From positions 990,565 through 1,054,564 of the forward strand of contig NZ_KV917377.1 in the NCBI RefSeq assembly GCF_002019705.1: DNA of 64,000 nucleotides, given 5' to 3'. This DNA is from Shouchella patagoniensis (GTDB lineage Bacteria; Bacillota; Bacilli; Bacillales; Bacillaceae_D). The notes beneath the pieces were generated by a model. The model worked only from the letters and a program-made list of their open reading frames with translations, was not told the DNA's origin and searched no databases. Position numbers and translations under genes: made by a program. The stretch's first letter is position 1. Every line of letters begins with the position of its first letter. This document shows positions 19,628 to 27,927 of this stretch, piece by piece.

Positions 19628-20524
19628 CTAGCCTAAAATCCAAATAATAAACGTTATTGAAAACAAACTAACCAATGTAGTCATTAAAGTTATAGTTGAT
19701 ACTAATTTTGGTTGTGCATCAAATTGAACAGCATACATAACTATAGTAGCTGCACTAGGCATGGCAGCAGAAACAATTAATATCTTTCCTAATTGATCAC
19801 TGATAGGAAGAAAAAAAACAATGATAAAAGCTAGCGCCGGGGAAATTACCATACGCAATATAACGGCAGCACTAATTCGTTCCCACTTAAAACCATGCCA
19901 TTCAATCATTGCCAACTGCATTCCTAAAATTAACATCACTGTAGGAATAGCAGCTTCAGCGATCATATCAATCGTTAAAAACAAATTTGCCGGTACTGAG
20001 ATCGATAGTGCATTAAAACAAAGCGCTATAACTGTTGCATATGTAGCCGGCATTCGAAAAATGGCTTTTATTGCCCCTGATATAGGGGCCCTTCCTTTTG
20101 CTGCATAATAGACACCAAAAAGATTCATAAGAATCGATTGCAACACCATAAAAGAAACAGCAAGAACGAATGCACCTTCACCATAGGCAAATAGGATAAT
20201 GGGTGTCCCGTAGTTTCCGACGTTCATAAAAGCTGTCGTTAAAATCATGCCACTTTCTTCATTCACAGTTAGCTTTCGCAATCGTGCATAACACTTCGTC
20301 AAGAAGATTAATGAAAACATCAACACTAATGCAAACACAATCATATAAGCATACTCAATATCTAAAGGTGATACATAAAAGGTACGAAAAACCAAACAAG
20401 GAGTCATTATATATATGGCGAGAGTTGAGATTGAACGAATATCAAGCATAAAAGCTCGCTGAAGTAAAAAACCAGCAACAAAAACGATGCATACAGGTAA
20501 AACAACTTGAATAAAAATAACCAT
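19628..20524 (-). CDS. AEC family transporter (auxin efflux carrier-like)
   Basis: 298 residues, hydrophobic throughout, about eight to ten membrane helices in two similar halves. Family features: the N-terminal half with NVGNYGTPIILFAYGEGA (broken-helix Asn/Gly motif) and the C-terminal half with PSAATIVMYAVQF. Bacterial members export or import small organic acids such as malate; no substrate can be assigned here. It lies upstream of dapH in the same direction, but dapH has its own promoter inside the end of this gene, so a functional link is not required. Confidence 0.85.
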   Translation of the reverse strand: MVIFIQVVLPVCIVFVAGFLLQRAFMLDIRSISTLAIYIMTPCLVFRTFYVSPLDIEYAYMIVFALVLMFSLIFLTKCYARLRKLTVNEESGMILTTAFMNVGNYGTPIILFAYGEGAFVLAVSFMVLQSILMNLFGVYYAAKGRAPISGAIKAIFRMPATYATVIALCFNALSISVPANLFLTIDMIAEAAIPTVMLILGMQLAMIEWHGFKWERISAAVILRMVISPALAFIIVFFLPISDQLGKILIVSAAMPSAATIVMYAVQFDAQPKLVSTITLMTTLVSLFSITFIIWILG

Positions 20525-20683
20525 TTTAGATCTCCCTCTTTACGAAAAAGAAAAACGAACACAAGGTTCGCTTTTAATTAATAAAATCACTTATAAACAG
20601 AGTATTCATTTTCACTAAATTAACAGTTTCATCGATACTATTATAGCTGACCATTGACTATTAGGAAAGATAGCTAAAAAACA

Positions 20684-20716
20684 AAGACCCCCTGCATTTG
20701 CGCAAGGGTATCTTTA
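20684..20716 (-). terminator. Terminator of the 366-residue MscS gene
   Basis: On the minus strand ACCCTTGC and GCAGGGGGT arms are followed by a T-rich tract shortly after the stop. The stem has mismatches. Confidence 0.6.
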
Positions 20717-21817
20717 TTAGTTGCTTTCAGATTTTTCTAATTGATACTCATGTTCCTGTTGATCAAAAACAACAATTGGTTTTAAAACAGAAACCCCTTC
20801 TTTAGCAAGAATATCTAAAATCTCAAAATTGATTTCCTCTTTCACTTCATGCCACTCTGACCATGACACTGTTTTTGTGAAATAATAGATAAAAATATTG
20901 TAACTTGACTCTGCAAATTCATCAAAATAAATCATTACTGTATCTGATACTACACCTGAATGACTTAAAATTAATTTACGGATCTCTTGCACGGCGTGCT
21001 CCAGTTCCACTCTCGATGTTTCTTGTCCAACCCCAATGGAATAATTAACTCGTCTCATATTCATCTCTGACCAGTTCGTAATCGCTTCATTTGAAAGGGT
21101 TTTGTTTGGAACAACAACAACTGCATCCGCGAAGGTTCTAATCTTAGTACTTCGAAAAGTGATGTCTTCAACTGTTCCCTCAACAGAAGCAGAAGAAATC
21201 CAATCGCCTTTTTTAAACGGCTTCTCTGTTATGATAACAATTCCACCAAAGAAGTTAGCTACAGTCTCCTGTGCAGCTAAAGCAAACGCTAATCCACCAA
21301 GACCAAGCCCAGCAATAAACCCGTTAACATCTACACCAAAGCTAGACAACACCGTCACGGACGTGAGGGCGATGACAACAAATCGAAGAATATTTGATAT
21401 AAATGGAATCAACATATGATCATCGCTTAGGTGTAATTTTTGCTTCGTAAATGCCATAAATGTGCCGTGCGTAGATACGTAATTGTACAGTCCCCATCCT
21501 CCAAGGATGACTAGACTTGCTGAAAAAAGATTACTTAAAATCGTACTGTCCGCCACAACAACACCAAAGTTTGAAAGTGCTACAAAAGCACCAATTACGA
21601 CAAATAGTGCACGTAATGGTCGCTCATAAGATAAGAGCAACTGAGTTAATAATGTTGCATGTGTTTTTCTTGATATGCCTAAAATAATACGAAACAAGTA
21701 TTTTGTAAACAATTTGCGAAAAACAAGAAAAACGAAAAAAATACCAATTGCGATAAGCAAATCCATCCAGCGAAAGGTCGTTATGGACGCAACTGTATCT
21801 TCCCACAATGAAATCAT
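20717..21817 (-). CDS. MscS-family mechanosensitive channel, larger paralogue (YhdY-like)
   Basis: 366 residues. Four or five membrane helices; the pore helix lies around residues 165-190 (NGFIAGLGLGGLAFALAAQE, then TVANFFGG), followed by the family beta domain ITEKPFKKGDWISSASVEG and PNKTLSNEAITNWS. This is a second MscS-type channel next to ykuT, differing in its longer N-terminal membrane part. It resembles the YhdY/YbdG branch rather than the minimal YkuT type. It is monocistronic with its own terminator. Some members of this branch have little channel activity, so a role in osmotic release is probable rather than certain. Confidence 0.85.
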   Translation of the reverse strand: MISLWEDTVASITTFRWMDLLIAIGIFFVFLVFRKLFTKYLFRIILGISRKTHATLLTQLLLSYERPLRALFVVIGAFVALSNFGVVVADSTILSNLFSASLVILGGWGLYNYVSTHGTFMAFTKQKLHLSDDHMLIPFISNILRFVVIALTSVTVLSSFGVDVNGFIAGLGLGGLAFALAAQETVANFFGGIVIITEKPFKKGDWISSASVEGTVEDITFRSTKIRTFADAVVVVPNKTLSNEAITNWSEMNMRRVNYSIGVGQETSRVELEHAVQEIRKLILSHSGVVSDTVMIYFDEFAESSYNIFIYYFTKTVSWSEWHEVKEEINFEILDILAKEGVSVLKPIVVFDQQEHEYQLEKSESN

Positions 21818-21877
21818 CTAGGAAACACCTCTTACCATATTCTCTTGTTTCATTTTATCATGTATATGCATTGCCTG

Positions 21878-22066
21878 CTATTGTAAAAGCTCTCTTATTA
21901 ATCGACCCATTAGTGACTGAGCATTTATACCGTCACTAATGAATGGCGTTAATTCATTTGCAAATTCAGAATGAGTGTTTATAATAGTCCTGCCTTCAGG
22001 TTTATTTTTCATTACATACACAAGCACTACTGTTACAGCAATCAAAACAATCGGACTTTTTTTCAT
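21878..22066 (-). CDS. Small single-pass membrane protein, unknown
   Basis: 62 residues from the ATG at 22066, which has GGGAGAAC upstream; the frame is open further (to 22174) but without a ribosome site. One N-terminal membrane helix (KSPIVLIAVTVVLVYVM), then a hydrophilic tail with THSEFANELTPFISDG and a C-terminal amphipathic helix. No family recognised. It could be a small sporulation or envelope protein. It is divergent from the MATE remnant that begins at 22156. Confidence 0.6.
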   Translation of the reverse strand: MKKSPIVLIAVTVVLVYVMKNKPEGRTIINTHSEFANELTPFISDGINAQSLMGRLIRELLQ

Positions 22067-22155
22067 TTCGTGTTCTCCCTTATCATTAGTGGTACGATTA
22101 GCTTGTACGTTTATTTCTCCATTATGCTGCGAGGAGTTGAAAGGCGCCTGGATGA

Positions 22156-23101
22156 ATGTATCCAACCACATCAAGAAAACAGAAAATAAGATTAATGCTC
22201 GCCATTATATGGCCAATATTAGTTACTCAAGTTGGGTATACAGCTATAAATGTCGTTGACACAATGATGTCCGGCCGGGCCGGTACAGACGATCTTGCAG
22301 GAGTTGCAATTGGTTCAAGTCTGTGGATGCCGATTATGGCAGCTGTAGGCGGATTGCTTTCAGTCACCCCAATTATTGGACAATAACTGGGCCAGAAAAA
22401 AACAAGGAAGACATCGCTCATTTTGCAATGCAGACTCTTTACTTATCAGTGGCATTGGCTCTCATTGTTTTAATTATGGTTTTTTTTGTAGTTGACCATA
22501 TCCTTACATTTATGAACTTACAAGAAAATGTCCATGCCATCGCAAAACACTACTTAATTGACCTGTCTTTAGGTTTAATTCCTTTTTTGCATCGACAGTA
22601 CTTCGTTACTTTTTTGACGCACACGGTTTTACTCGAATCCCTATGATGATCATTGTAGTTGCTATTCCTTTTAATCTGTTCCTGAATTATGTCTTTATTT
22701 TCGGCAACTTCGGTTTTCCACAACTTGGCGGTGTCGGTGCTGGTTATACGACTGCAATTACTTATTGGATTATTTTTTTTGTTAGTATTTATTTCACCTT
22801 CAAAATAAAGAAAATCCGTCCATACGGCCTATTTCGATCTTGGCCAAAACCGTTATTACCGACTTGGAAAAGTCAACTTGCAATTGGTGTTCCGATTGGA
22901 CTCTCCATTTTCTTTGAAGCGAGCATCTTCTCCATCGTCACATTATTTATGGGTACGATGTTCTCAACGGTTATTATAGCTGCTCATCAAGCAGCAATTA
23001 ATTTCTCTTCCCTTTTATTTATGGTACCTTTAAGTATCTCTCTTGCATTAACAATTTTTGTTGCTTATGAAATTGGTGTGCATGGCGTCTCCATAAAATA
23101 A
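22156..23101 (+). pseudogene. MATE-family multidrug/sodium antiporter, broken
   Basis: Three reading-frame pieces together give about two thirds of a NorM/MATE exporter: 22156-22386 (ILVTQVGYTAINVVDTMMSG), 22323-22646 (EDIAHFAMQTLYLSVALAL) and 22643-23101 (IPFNLFLNYVFIFG). Defects: a TAA replacing a Leu codon at 22384-22386, a one-base shift in an A run just after, a one-base shift in the T run near 22585, and loss of the last 100 or more residues after VAYEIG. Two shifts in homopolymers could be sequencing errors, but the nonsense codon and truncation are not easily explained that way. Intact relatives have about 450 residues. Confidence 0.88.
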
Positions 23102-23265
23102 CGAGAAAGTACGATTCTTTATTGAATAAGGGTTAAACGTTTGAAGACTTATCCTTTTGGCGAGAATGACAATCGTGACCATTTTTCGAACGATAGTCGA
23201 TTTCATTAAGAGCTCACATTTATTTGGTATTCTTATTATGATCAATTAGTTGGAGGGAATAAAAA

Positions 23266-23835
23266 ATGAAAAAACAACTTAGTTTATTATTTGTTTTAAC
23301 ACTAGCTATCATGTTTCCGCAGATTGCATCTGCACATTCTCATTATCAATCATCTACTCCTGGGGATGAGGAAGAAGTCAGTGATGTTGTAACAGAAATT
23401 AGTGTGACGTTTGATGGCAGCATCGCAACCGGAGACTTAACTGTCTGGAATGAAGAAACAGACGAGGAAGTTGAAGTTGATAATGTAGATATTGAAGACA
23501 CTTCAATTACAGCTCAGTTAGACGAACCACTTGTAAATGGAACGTACAGAGTTGATTGGGAGAATATTGGGGCTGACACGCACGCTATCGATGGTAGCTT
23601 TTCATTTACAGTAGAGGCACCAGAAGATGCAACACCAGAAGATGAACTCACCGCTGAAGAAGATGCAGCTAATAATGCAGAAGAAAGTAATGATGAGACC
23701 ACTCAATCTGAAACAGTATCAGAGACTGAGGAAACCGAATCTGGCTCAACAGTTTTATGGATTTCTGTGATCCTTGGCGCTTTATTTATTATCGGCTTGA
23801 TCATTTTCGCTATTTCACGTAACAAAAAACAATAA
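23266..23835 (+). CDS. CopC-domain protein, membrane-anchored
   Basis: 189 residues. Signal peptide ending at ASAHS, then a CopC-type beta-sandwich (about 24-118) with N-terminal His residues (HSHYQSSTPGD) and the closing ADTHAIDGSFSFTV, both typical of the copper-binding sites of this family. A long acidic Glu/Thr/Ser linker and a C-terminal membrane helix (VLWISVILGALFIIGLIIFA) with a positive tail follow, so the domain faces outward. The usual partner CopD/YcnJ domain is absent nearby. A role in periplasm-side copper handling is inferred; copZ and csoR lie 6 kb away. Start ATG after TGGAGGG. Confidence 0.85.
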   Translation: MKKQLSLLFVLTLAIMFPQIASAHSHYQSSTPGDEEEVSDVVTEISVTFDGSIATGDLTVWNEETDEEVEVDNVDIEDTSITAQLDEPLVNGTYRVDWENIGADTHAIDGSFSFTVEAPEDATPEDELTAEEDAANNAEESNDETTQSETVSETEETESGSTVLWISVILGALFIIGLIIFAISRNKKQ

Positions 23836-23853
23836 ATTTTTTATATGAAGAGG

Positions 23854-23895
23854 AAGAGGAGCTCATGATACCAAAATGAACTCCTCTTTTTTGTT
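23854..23895 (+). terminator. Terminator after the CopC-domain gene
   Basis: AAGAGGAG / CTCCTCTT arms (23854-23861, 23881-23888) with a supporting inner stem and a T tail. Confidence 0.75.
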
Positions 23896-24122
23896 TTTAT
23901 TAAAACTTCCGTATACAATGAAACGATTAACTGAGCGATTTAAGAAAAAATAAAAAATCCGGAGTTTTTCGTTTTGAGTTTACCCCGTTTGAGCTATAAT
24001 GATTAATAAGGATTATTTTTTATTTGGCACAAGACCTTCCTGTGAATTAAAAGAGATAGCCCCCTAACGAAGCAAAGCTTCATTTAATCACGTTATGTAT
24101 TGTGTAACAAGGAGGTTGTCTA

Positions 24123-25211
24123 TTGTTAAACAAATCAATTGTTAAAAAGATCATTGTGCTGCTTTTAGTAGTTGCAGTGGGATTATTTATTTATTTTAAC
24201 CTTTCGGCATTCATGCCTGTTTTATTGGCTTTGCTGACGGCAATGATTTTTGAGCCGTTCGTGAAGTTTTTGAAACGCAAAATGAAAAGCGAACGACGGT
24301 TACTGCCTGTCACCATCGTTTTTCTTTCTTTTTTATTAGTAAGCGGGCTTCTCTTATACATATCAATCCGCTATCTAGTAGAATCTGTATATGGCTGGAC
24401 ACTTCAGGTTCCCCAGTATGCATTCGAAATTCAACAGTTCGCAGATGAAGTGATCCGGAATTTCCAGGAAACGCTTGAAACAATTCCACAAGGTTCAGCG
24501 ATCATTGCAGAGCTAGAGCGTCTATCAACAACTGCAGTAGATGCAACATTAGGCTTTACAGCAACTGTTATTACTACGCTTGCTTCTTGGTTGCAATCCA
24601 TTCCTAATTTGTTATTTGTTGCGCTTATCTACATTATTACACTCTTTTTATTTAGTTTGGATTTACCTCGCCTATTATCAAATGGATTCAACTTATTCAA
24701 AGACGAAACATCACAAAAATTACAGTTTGTCTTCCGCAGAATGGGAAAAGTATTCTTAGGTTATTGGAAAGCGCAATTTATACTTAGTATCGGTGTATTC
24801 ATTGCATGCTATGTAAGTCTCTTGTTTATTGCCCCAGGACCCGCATTAATTATGTCCATTCTCATATGGGTTGTAGATATCATCCCACTTTATGTCGGAC
24901 CTGCGTTAATTCTAGTTCCATGGGGACTGGTTGTAATTATCCTTGGCAATACAGCAATGGGTGTACAGTTAATGATATTAGCGCTCGTCTTACTAATTAT
25001 TCGAAGAATTATTGAACCTAAAGTACTTGGTGATTCAATTGGGTTAAATGCGTTACCAACTGTTTTATCAATGTATTTTGGCTTTGTCTTTTTTGGAGTG
25101 ATGGGACTAATCCTTGGGCCATTTGTTTACATTGCCATTCGATCCGCAAAAGAAGCTGGACTTTTTAGGTTAACTGTTCAGGAAAGCCCACTGACAAAAG
25201 ATCATTCATAA
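24123..25211 (+). CDS. AI-2E family / YtvI-like integral membrane protein
   Basis: 362 residues, start TTG after AAGGAGG. About seven or eight membrane helices with a hydrophilic amphipathic segment (about 100-150) between the first three and the rest. The C-terminal family signature IEPKVLGDSIGLNALPTVLS followed by FGVMGLILGPF is clear. The superfamily includes autoinducer-2 exporters, Na+(Li+)/H+ antiporters and the sporulation protein YtvI; length and signature fit YtvI best, but the substrate is unknown. It is monocistronic, with a convergent terminator shared with the next gene. Confidence 0.82.
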   Translation: MLNKSIVKKIIVLLLVVAVGLFIYFNLSAFMPVLLALLTAMIFEPFVKFLKRKMKSERRLLPVTIVFLSFLLVSGLLLYISIRYLVESVYGWTLQVPQYAFEIQQFADEVIRNFQETLETIPQGSAIIAELERLSTTAVDATLGFTATVITTLASWLQSIPNLLFVALIYIITLFLFSLDLPRLLSNGFNLFKDETSQKLQFVFRRMGKVFLGYWKAQFILSIGVFIACYVSLLFIAPGPALIMSILIWVVDIIPLYVGPALILVPWGLVVIILGNTAMGVQLMILALVLLIIRRIIEPKVLGDSIGLNALPTVLSMYFGFVFFGVMGLILGPFVYIAIRSAKEAGLFRLTVQESPLTKDHS

Positions 25212-25216
25212 GGTTT

Positions 25217-25248
25217 AAAAGAGCGGCGGTAAATACCGCCACTCTTTT
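25217..25248. terminator. Convergent terminator at 25.2 kb
   Basis: AAAAGAG-GGCGGT / ACCGCC-CTCTTTT stem with an AAAT loop and one internal mismatch, between two converging stop codons. Confidence 0.8.
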
Positions 25249-25254
25249 CGCTCA

Positions 25255-25908
25255 TTAAATTAAACGTATTGCTTCTTCAACAGCGTGTTCACCACTCGTT
25301 AGGTCAAACGATTTTCCAACTGTTGTATCATCCTCAAGGACTGCTAAAATGACATTTGCTACGTCTTCTCGAGGTATCTTCCCTCTATCCAAATCCTCTG
25401 CAACTTTTACCTTTCTAGTACCTTCATCATTCGTTAACCCACCTGGGCGAATGATTGTATAATCAAGTCCGCTGTCCACTAACCACCCATCTGCATAGTG
25501 TTTAGCTGCGCTATAATAGGGAGCGCTCTCCATCCAATTTTCTCTTCTGTGCACACCAATAGCACTTACGATGACAAAGCGTTTCACATTTGCTTTCTTT
25601 GCTGCTTCCATTGATTTGATTGCTCCATCTAAATCAATCATAACTGTTTTATCTGCTCCAGTATGTCCACCAGATCCGGCCGTAAAAACAACGGCGTCAC
25701 AACCTTGAACTACTTCAACCAAATCATCTATAGAGCCTTCCAAATCGCCAATTACACTTTCCACACCTAATTCTTCAAATGTTTCTTTCTGTTCCCTTCT
25801 TCGAACCATTGCTCGAGCTTTATGTGATGTATGTTGCTCAATTTTTTGGATTAGATGTTTTCCAATTTGTCCATTTGCCCCTATTACAAGTACATTCATT
25901 TTTTTCAT
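25255..25908 (-). CDS. NAD(P)-binding atypical SDR oxidoreductase, YhfK-like
   Basis: 217 residues. N-terminal nucleotide-binding motif VIGANGQIGKHL (about residues 8-19), DLEGS, FTAGSGGHTGADKT, the substrate-side VSAIGVHRRENW and YYSAAKHYADGWL with the Tyr-x3-Lys pair, then IIRPGGLTNDEGT. This is the NmrA/YhfK type of short SDR, mostly of unknown substrate. It is monocistronic. An epimerase-like or redox-sensing role is possible; no neighbour indicates which. Confidence 0.85.
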   Translation of the reverse strand: MKKMNVLVIGANGQIGKHLIQKIEQHTSHKARAMVRRREQKETFEELGVESVIGDLEGSIDDLVEVVQGCDAVVFTAGSGGHTGADKTVMIDLDGAIKSMEAAKKANVKRFVIVSAIGVHRRENWMESAPYYSAAKHYADGWLVDSGLDYTIIRPGGLTNDEGTRKVKVAEDLDRGKIPREDVANVILAVLEDDTTVGKSFDLTSGEHAVEEAIRLI

Positions 25909-26033
25909 CCTTCCTGGAATGTTTGTCTACTAAATAACTATACCCTTCCTACACCTAAAAAAAACAAGTAGCTAATTAAATACCTCCGCTAAGAAAAAGG
26001 TGAAGCAAAAAATTTGTGTTAGTAACAAAGGTA

Positions 26034-26600
26034 TTTTGCCCTTGCTGGTCGTAAAGCAGAGGATGCCGCTATCTAATCTAAAGAAACATCACTCTGAGAA
26101 GTAGAAGTTGGATTTGATACCATCGAGCTTCACGGTGCCCATGGCTATTTAATTCAGCAATTCCTATCTCCATTTTCAAAGAAACGTATTCACCGATACG
26201 GGCAAAATCGGACATTGTTTGCCACAGAAATAATTGAAGCTGTGAAAAGCGTTATTCCACAACAAATGCCACTCATCATGAGAATCTCGGAACCGATATG
26301 TAGATGGCGGTTATGAGATTTATGACGCAATTAACGTCTCAAAAATCCGTCATCTAGTTGGCGTTGATGTATTCGACGTTAGTTCTGGTGGCGAAGGACA
26401 ACCCGCCCCACATCGTTTTTTAGGTACTTTTGGAGGCTACCAAGTCCCTCTTACCTTAAAATCAAAAATGCGCTTAATATACCCCAGTCACCTCTGTGGG
26501 ACAATTAGTAGACCCCGTCCTTGCAGACGCAACAATACGTACTAATAATCCTAATCTCGTCGCCGTCCGCCGTGGGCTTCTAACAAACCTATATTGTGCC
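26034..26600 (+). pseudogene. Old yellow enzyme (NADH:flavin oxidoreductase, NamA/YqjM type), remnant
   Basis: Not an open frame, but the pieces read in order as the middle and C-terminal parts of an OYE barrel: LALAGRKAEDA (26037-26069), EVGFDTIELHGAHGYLIQQF with LSPFSKK, then EIIEAVKSVIPQQMPLIMRIS, a shift, YVDGGYEIYDAINVSKIRH, GVDVFDVSSGGEG, GGYQVPLTLKSK, another shift, and DPVLADATIRTNNPNLVAV with RRGLLTN. The catalytic HGAHGYL segment is preserved, but the N-terminal third and the last residues are missing and there are several stops and shifts. Clearly non-functional. Confidence 0.85.
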
Positions 26601-26798
26601 CTGTTAACAGGTAGTTTCTCTTAAATTATCGATTGATGTCCCAAAGCAATAATAATATCTTAAGAATATAGAGGTGTTATTAAAAATTAATATATTACAT
26701 TAGGACAAGCGCGGGGATCACACTCGTGAGGCCGTCTTCATTATCTATTTGTTTTCAAAAATAAAAAATAACCCCGTTAATTGTAACAGGGTTTTAAT
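26601..26798. other. Intergenic region before sda
   Basis: AT-rich, no gene seen. A hairpin AACCCCGTT / AACAGGGTT with T-rich flank at about 26769-26797 could terminate transcription entering from the left, just before the sda promoter. Confidence 0.4.
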
Positions 26799-26827
26799 TT
26801 GATTTTCCCAATTTGTATATGTATTAT
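26799..26827 (+). promoter_or_regulatory. Promoter of sda
   Basis: TTGATT (26799-26804), a 17-base spacer and TATTAT (26822-26827). In B. subtilis sda is activated by DnaA; the nearest match here, TTATCAATA, has two mismatches to the DnaA box and is not convincing. Confidence 0.55.
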
Positions 26828-26881
26828 ATATAATAATGCGAATAATTTATCAATAAACGAAAATACATTGGAGGGTAACAA

Positions 26882-27028
26882 GTGTCACTAAATTACATTA
26901 ATGATACATTATTAATTGAAGCTTATGAAAAGGCTGTAAAACACGGACTGAATCAGGATTTTATAGAACTAATAAAATCAGAATTACTTCGAAGGAACAT
27001 TCGTTTCGATAACGATGGATCGAAGTAA
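26882..27028 (+). CDS. sda: Sda, sporulation checkpoint inhibitor of histidine kinases
   Basis: 48 residues, start GTG five bases after GGAGGGT. The core LLIEAYEKAVKHGLNQDFIE then LIKSELLRRNI closely follows B. subtilis Sda (LLIESY, LNRDFIELI, EIKRR), a helical hairpin that binds KinA/KinB and blocks autophosphorylation when replication is perturbed. Length is normal (46-52 in relatives). It would act upstream of spo0A, also in this window. Its last 45 bases overlap a minus-strand ORF (26984-27118) in convergent orientation. Confidence 0.88.
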   Translation: MSLNYINDTLLIEAYEKAVKHGLNQDFIELIKSELLRRNIRFDNDGSK

Positions 27029-27118
27029 CGCTTTTTCATTTTCATATAATTCCCTTCCTAATTTCTCTTCAAATTCAGATATGAGCGACATAAGTAGTAA
27101 AGAATCTGATTTGTCCAT
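26984..27118 (-). CDS. Possible 44-residue protein, antisense-overlapping the 3' end of sda
   Basis: ATG at 27118 with GGAGGG four bases upstream; the translation begins MDKSDSLLLMSLISEFEEKL and ends SIVIETNVPSK. It is acidic with heptad-like helical character. A sigma-A-type promoter (TTGTAA, 17 bases, TAAAAT) lies about 77 bases upstream. The ribosome site, promoter and protein-like composition together support a real gene; no family recognised. It converges on sda and overlaps it by 45 bases, so both the RNA and the protein could affect sda. Confidence 0.5.
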   Translation of the reverse strand: MDKSDSLLLMSLISEFEEKLGRELYENEKALLRSIVIETNVPSK

Positions 27119-27194
27119 AATCCCTCCAATTAAATTTGATGAAATCTTGTTACATATTTCCCAATATAAAAAGACACCAACATATCTTTTTTCT

Positions 27195-27223
27195 ATTTTA
27201 AATATTTACAAGTGACATTACAA
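27195..27223 (-). promoter_or_regulatory. Candidate promoter for the ORF antisense to sda
   Basis: On the minus strand TTGTAA (27223-27218), a 17-base spacer and TAAAAT (27200-27195). It matches consensus at 4/6 and 5/6 positions. Confidence 0.45.
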
Positions 27224-27266
27224 GTGTTTTATTATGTATTTTGCAGATAATTCTTTCATTTTAGAT

Positions 27267-27490
27267 CTAAAGTACTGTTATTGGTACAAAAAAGAGCTCT
27301 CGCTTGCTCCGTTTCCTTCCTTTGATAAATACACCAAGCGTTTTCTGTAATGATTTGTACAAGGCTTGTTCCTGATTATTAAAAGCATAGCGACAGTCTC
27401 CTACTTCATCTAATTGATTTTCTTTACTCCCAACGCGGCAAGAGCCACATCAGTTGGTTGACAGTTACTTAACGTCACACAGTATTCTTT
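27267..27490 (-). pseudogene. Unidentified gene remnant with one frameshift
   Basis: The minus strand reads KEYCVTLSNCQPTDVALAAL up to a GGG run at about 27430, then in the next frame GSKENQLDEVGDCRYAFNNQ, EQALYKSLQKTLGVFIKGRK and a further 15 residues to a stop at 27267. Both pieces look protein-like and join at the G run, so this is probably one old frameshifted gene missing its start. I do not recognise the family. The sequence upstream of its beginning is now the promoter region of the small plus-strand gene at 27509. Confidence 0.4.
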
Positions 27491-27508
27491 AAGTAGGAGG
27501 TGTAAAAA

Positions 27509-27646
27509 ATGAAAAACCCATTTGTTTTTGGCCGATTAAAAGAAGATGATCCTGGACGTGAAGAGTTTGAAACAGCGATTGAATCTATTTTAGTTGATGC
27601 TGAAATAGTACTTACTAATGTGAAAGATATGTTTGATAAGGCGTAA
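27509..27646 (+). CDS. Small acidic protein of 45 residues, unknown
   Basis: ATG eight bases after GTAGGAGGTG, a very strong ribosome site; translation begins MKNPFVFGRLKEDDPGREEF and ends with the helix VLTNVKDMFDKA. TTGACA occurs at 27458-27463, though the matching -10 is weak. A hairpin terminator follows. Short genes with such sites and terminators are usually real. Function unknown; the acidic helical form would suit a protein-protein regulator. Confidence 0.65.
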   Translation: MKNPFVFGRLKEDDPGREEFETAIESILVDAEIVLTNVKDMFDKA

Positions 27647-27653
27647 TAATTCT

Positions 27654-27684
27654 AAGGGTGGCAGGTGCCGCCCTTTATTAGTCA
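27654..27684 (+). terminator. Terminator of the 45-residue gene
   Basis: AAGGGTGGC / GCCGCCCTT stem (one G-T pair) with an AGGT loop and TTTATTAG tail. Confidence 0.75.
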
Positions 27685-27831
27685 AACCACTTCCGTTTGA
27701 CATAAAACCTCCGGACAGTTATAGATCTTTTTGCTTATTTTCTGTTTCATTGAATTATGTCCGTAATTAAGGAGAGTGCTAATAACATTACTTATTGTCA
27801 TTTGACTTCTGTTTTTCTGATTTATTGTCCC

Positions 27832-27894
27832 TCACATACTTACCTTGTCTTCCTTATTTTGTTCTTCTGTTCTTTCATCTCCTCTTTTAGCCAT
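27832..27894 (-). CDS. Tiny charged ORF behind a sigma-B-type promoter, possibly frameshifted
   Basis: ATG at 27894 after AAAGGAGGG; translation MAKRGDERTEEQNKEDKVSM, 20 residues, almost wholly charged. One base shift before the stop would extend it with VRDNKSEKQKSNDNK to a stop at 27792, giving a similar-composition protein of about 35 residues, so the gene may be slightly damaged or the read wrong. Composition resembles small hydrophilic stress or spore proteins, but no family could be named. Confidence 0.4.
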   Translation of the reverse strand: MAKRGDERTEEQNKEDKVSM

Positions 27895-27927
27895 TCTATT
27901 CCCTCCTTTAAACAAATTATAGCTTGT

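Noticed and set aside
26838-26860. DnaA boxes in the sda promoter
   Set aside because: The best match TTATCAATA has two mismatches and occurs once in very AT-rich DNA.
27015-27215. 66-codon plus-strand ORF after sda
   Set aside because: It is the antisense of the better supported minus-strand ORF at 26984-27118 and lacks a ribosome site.
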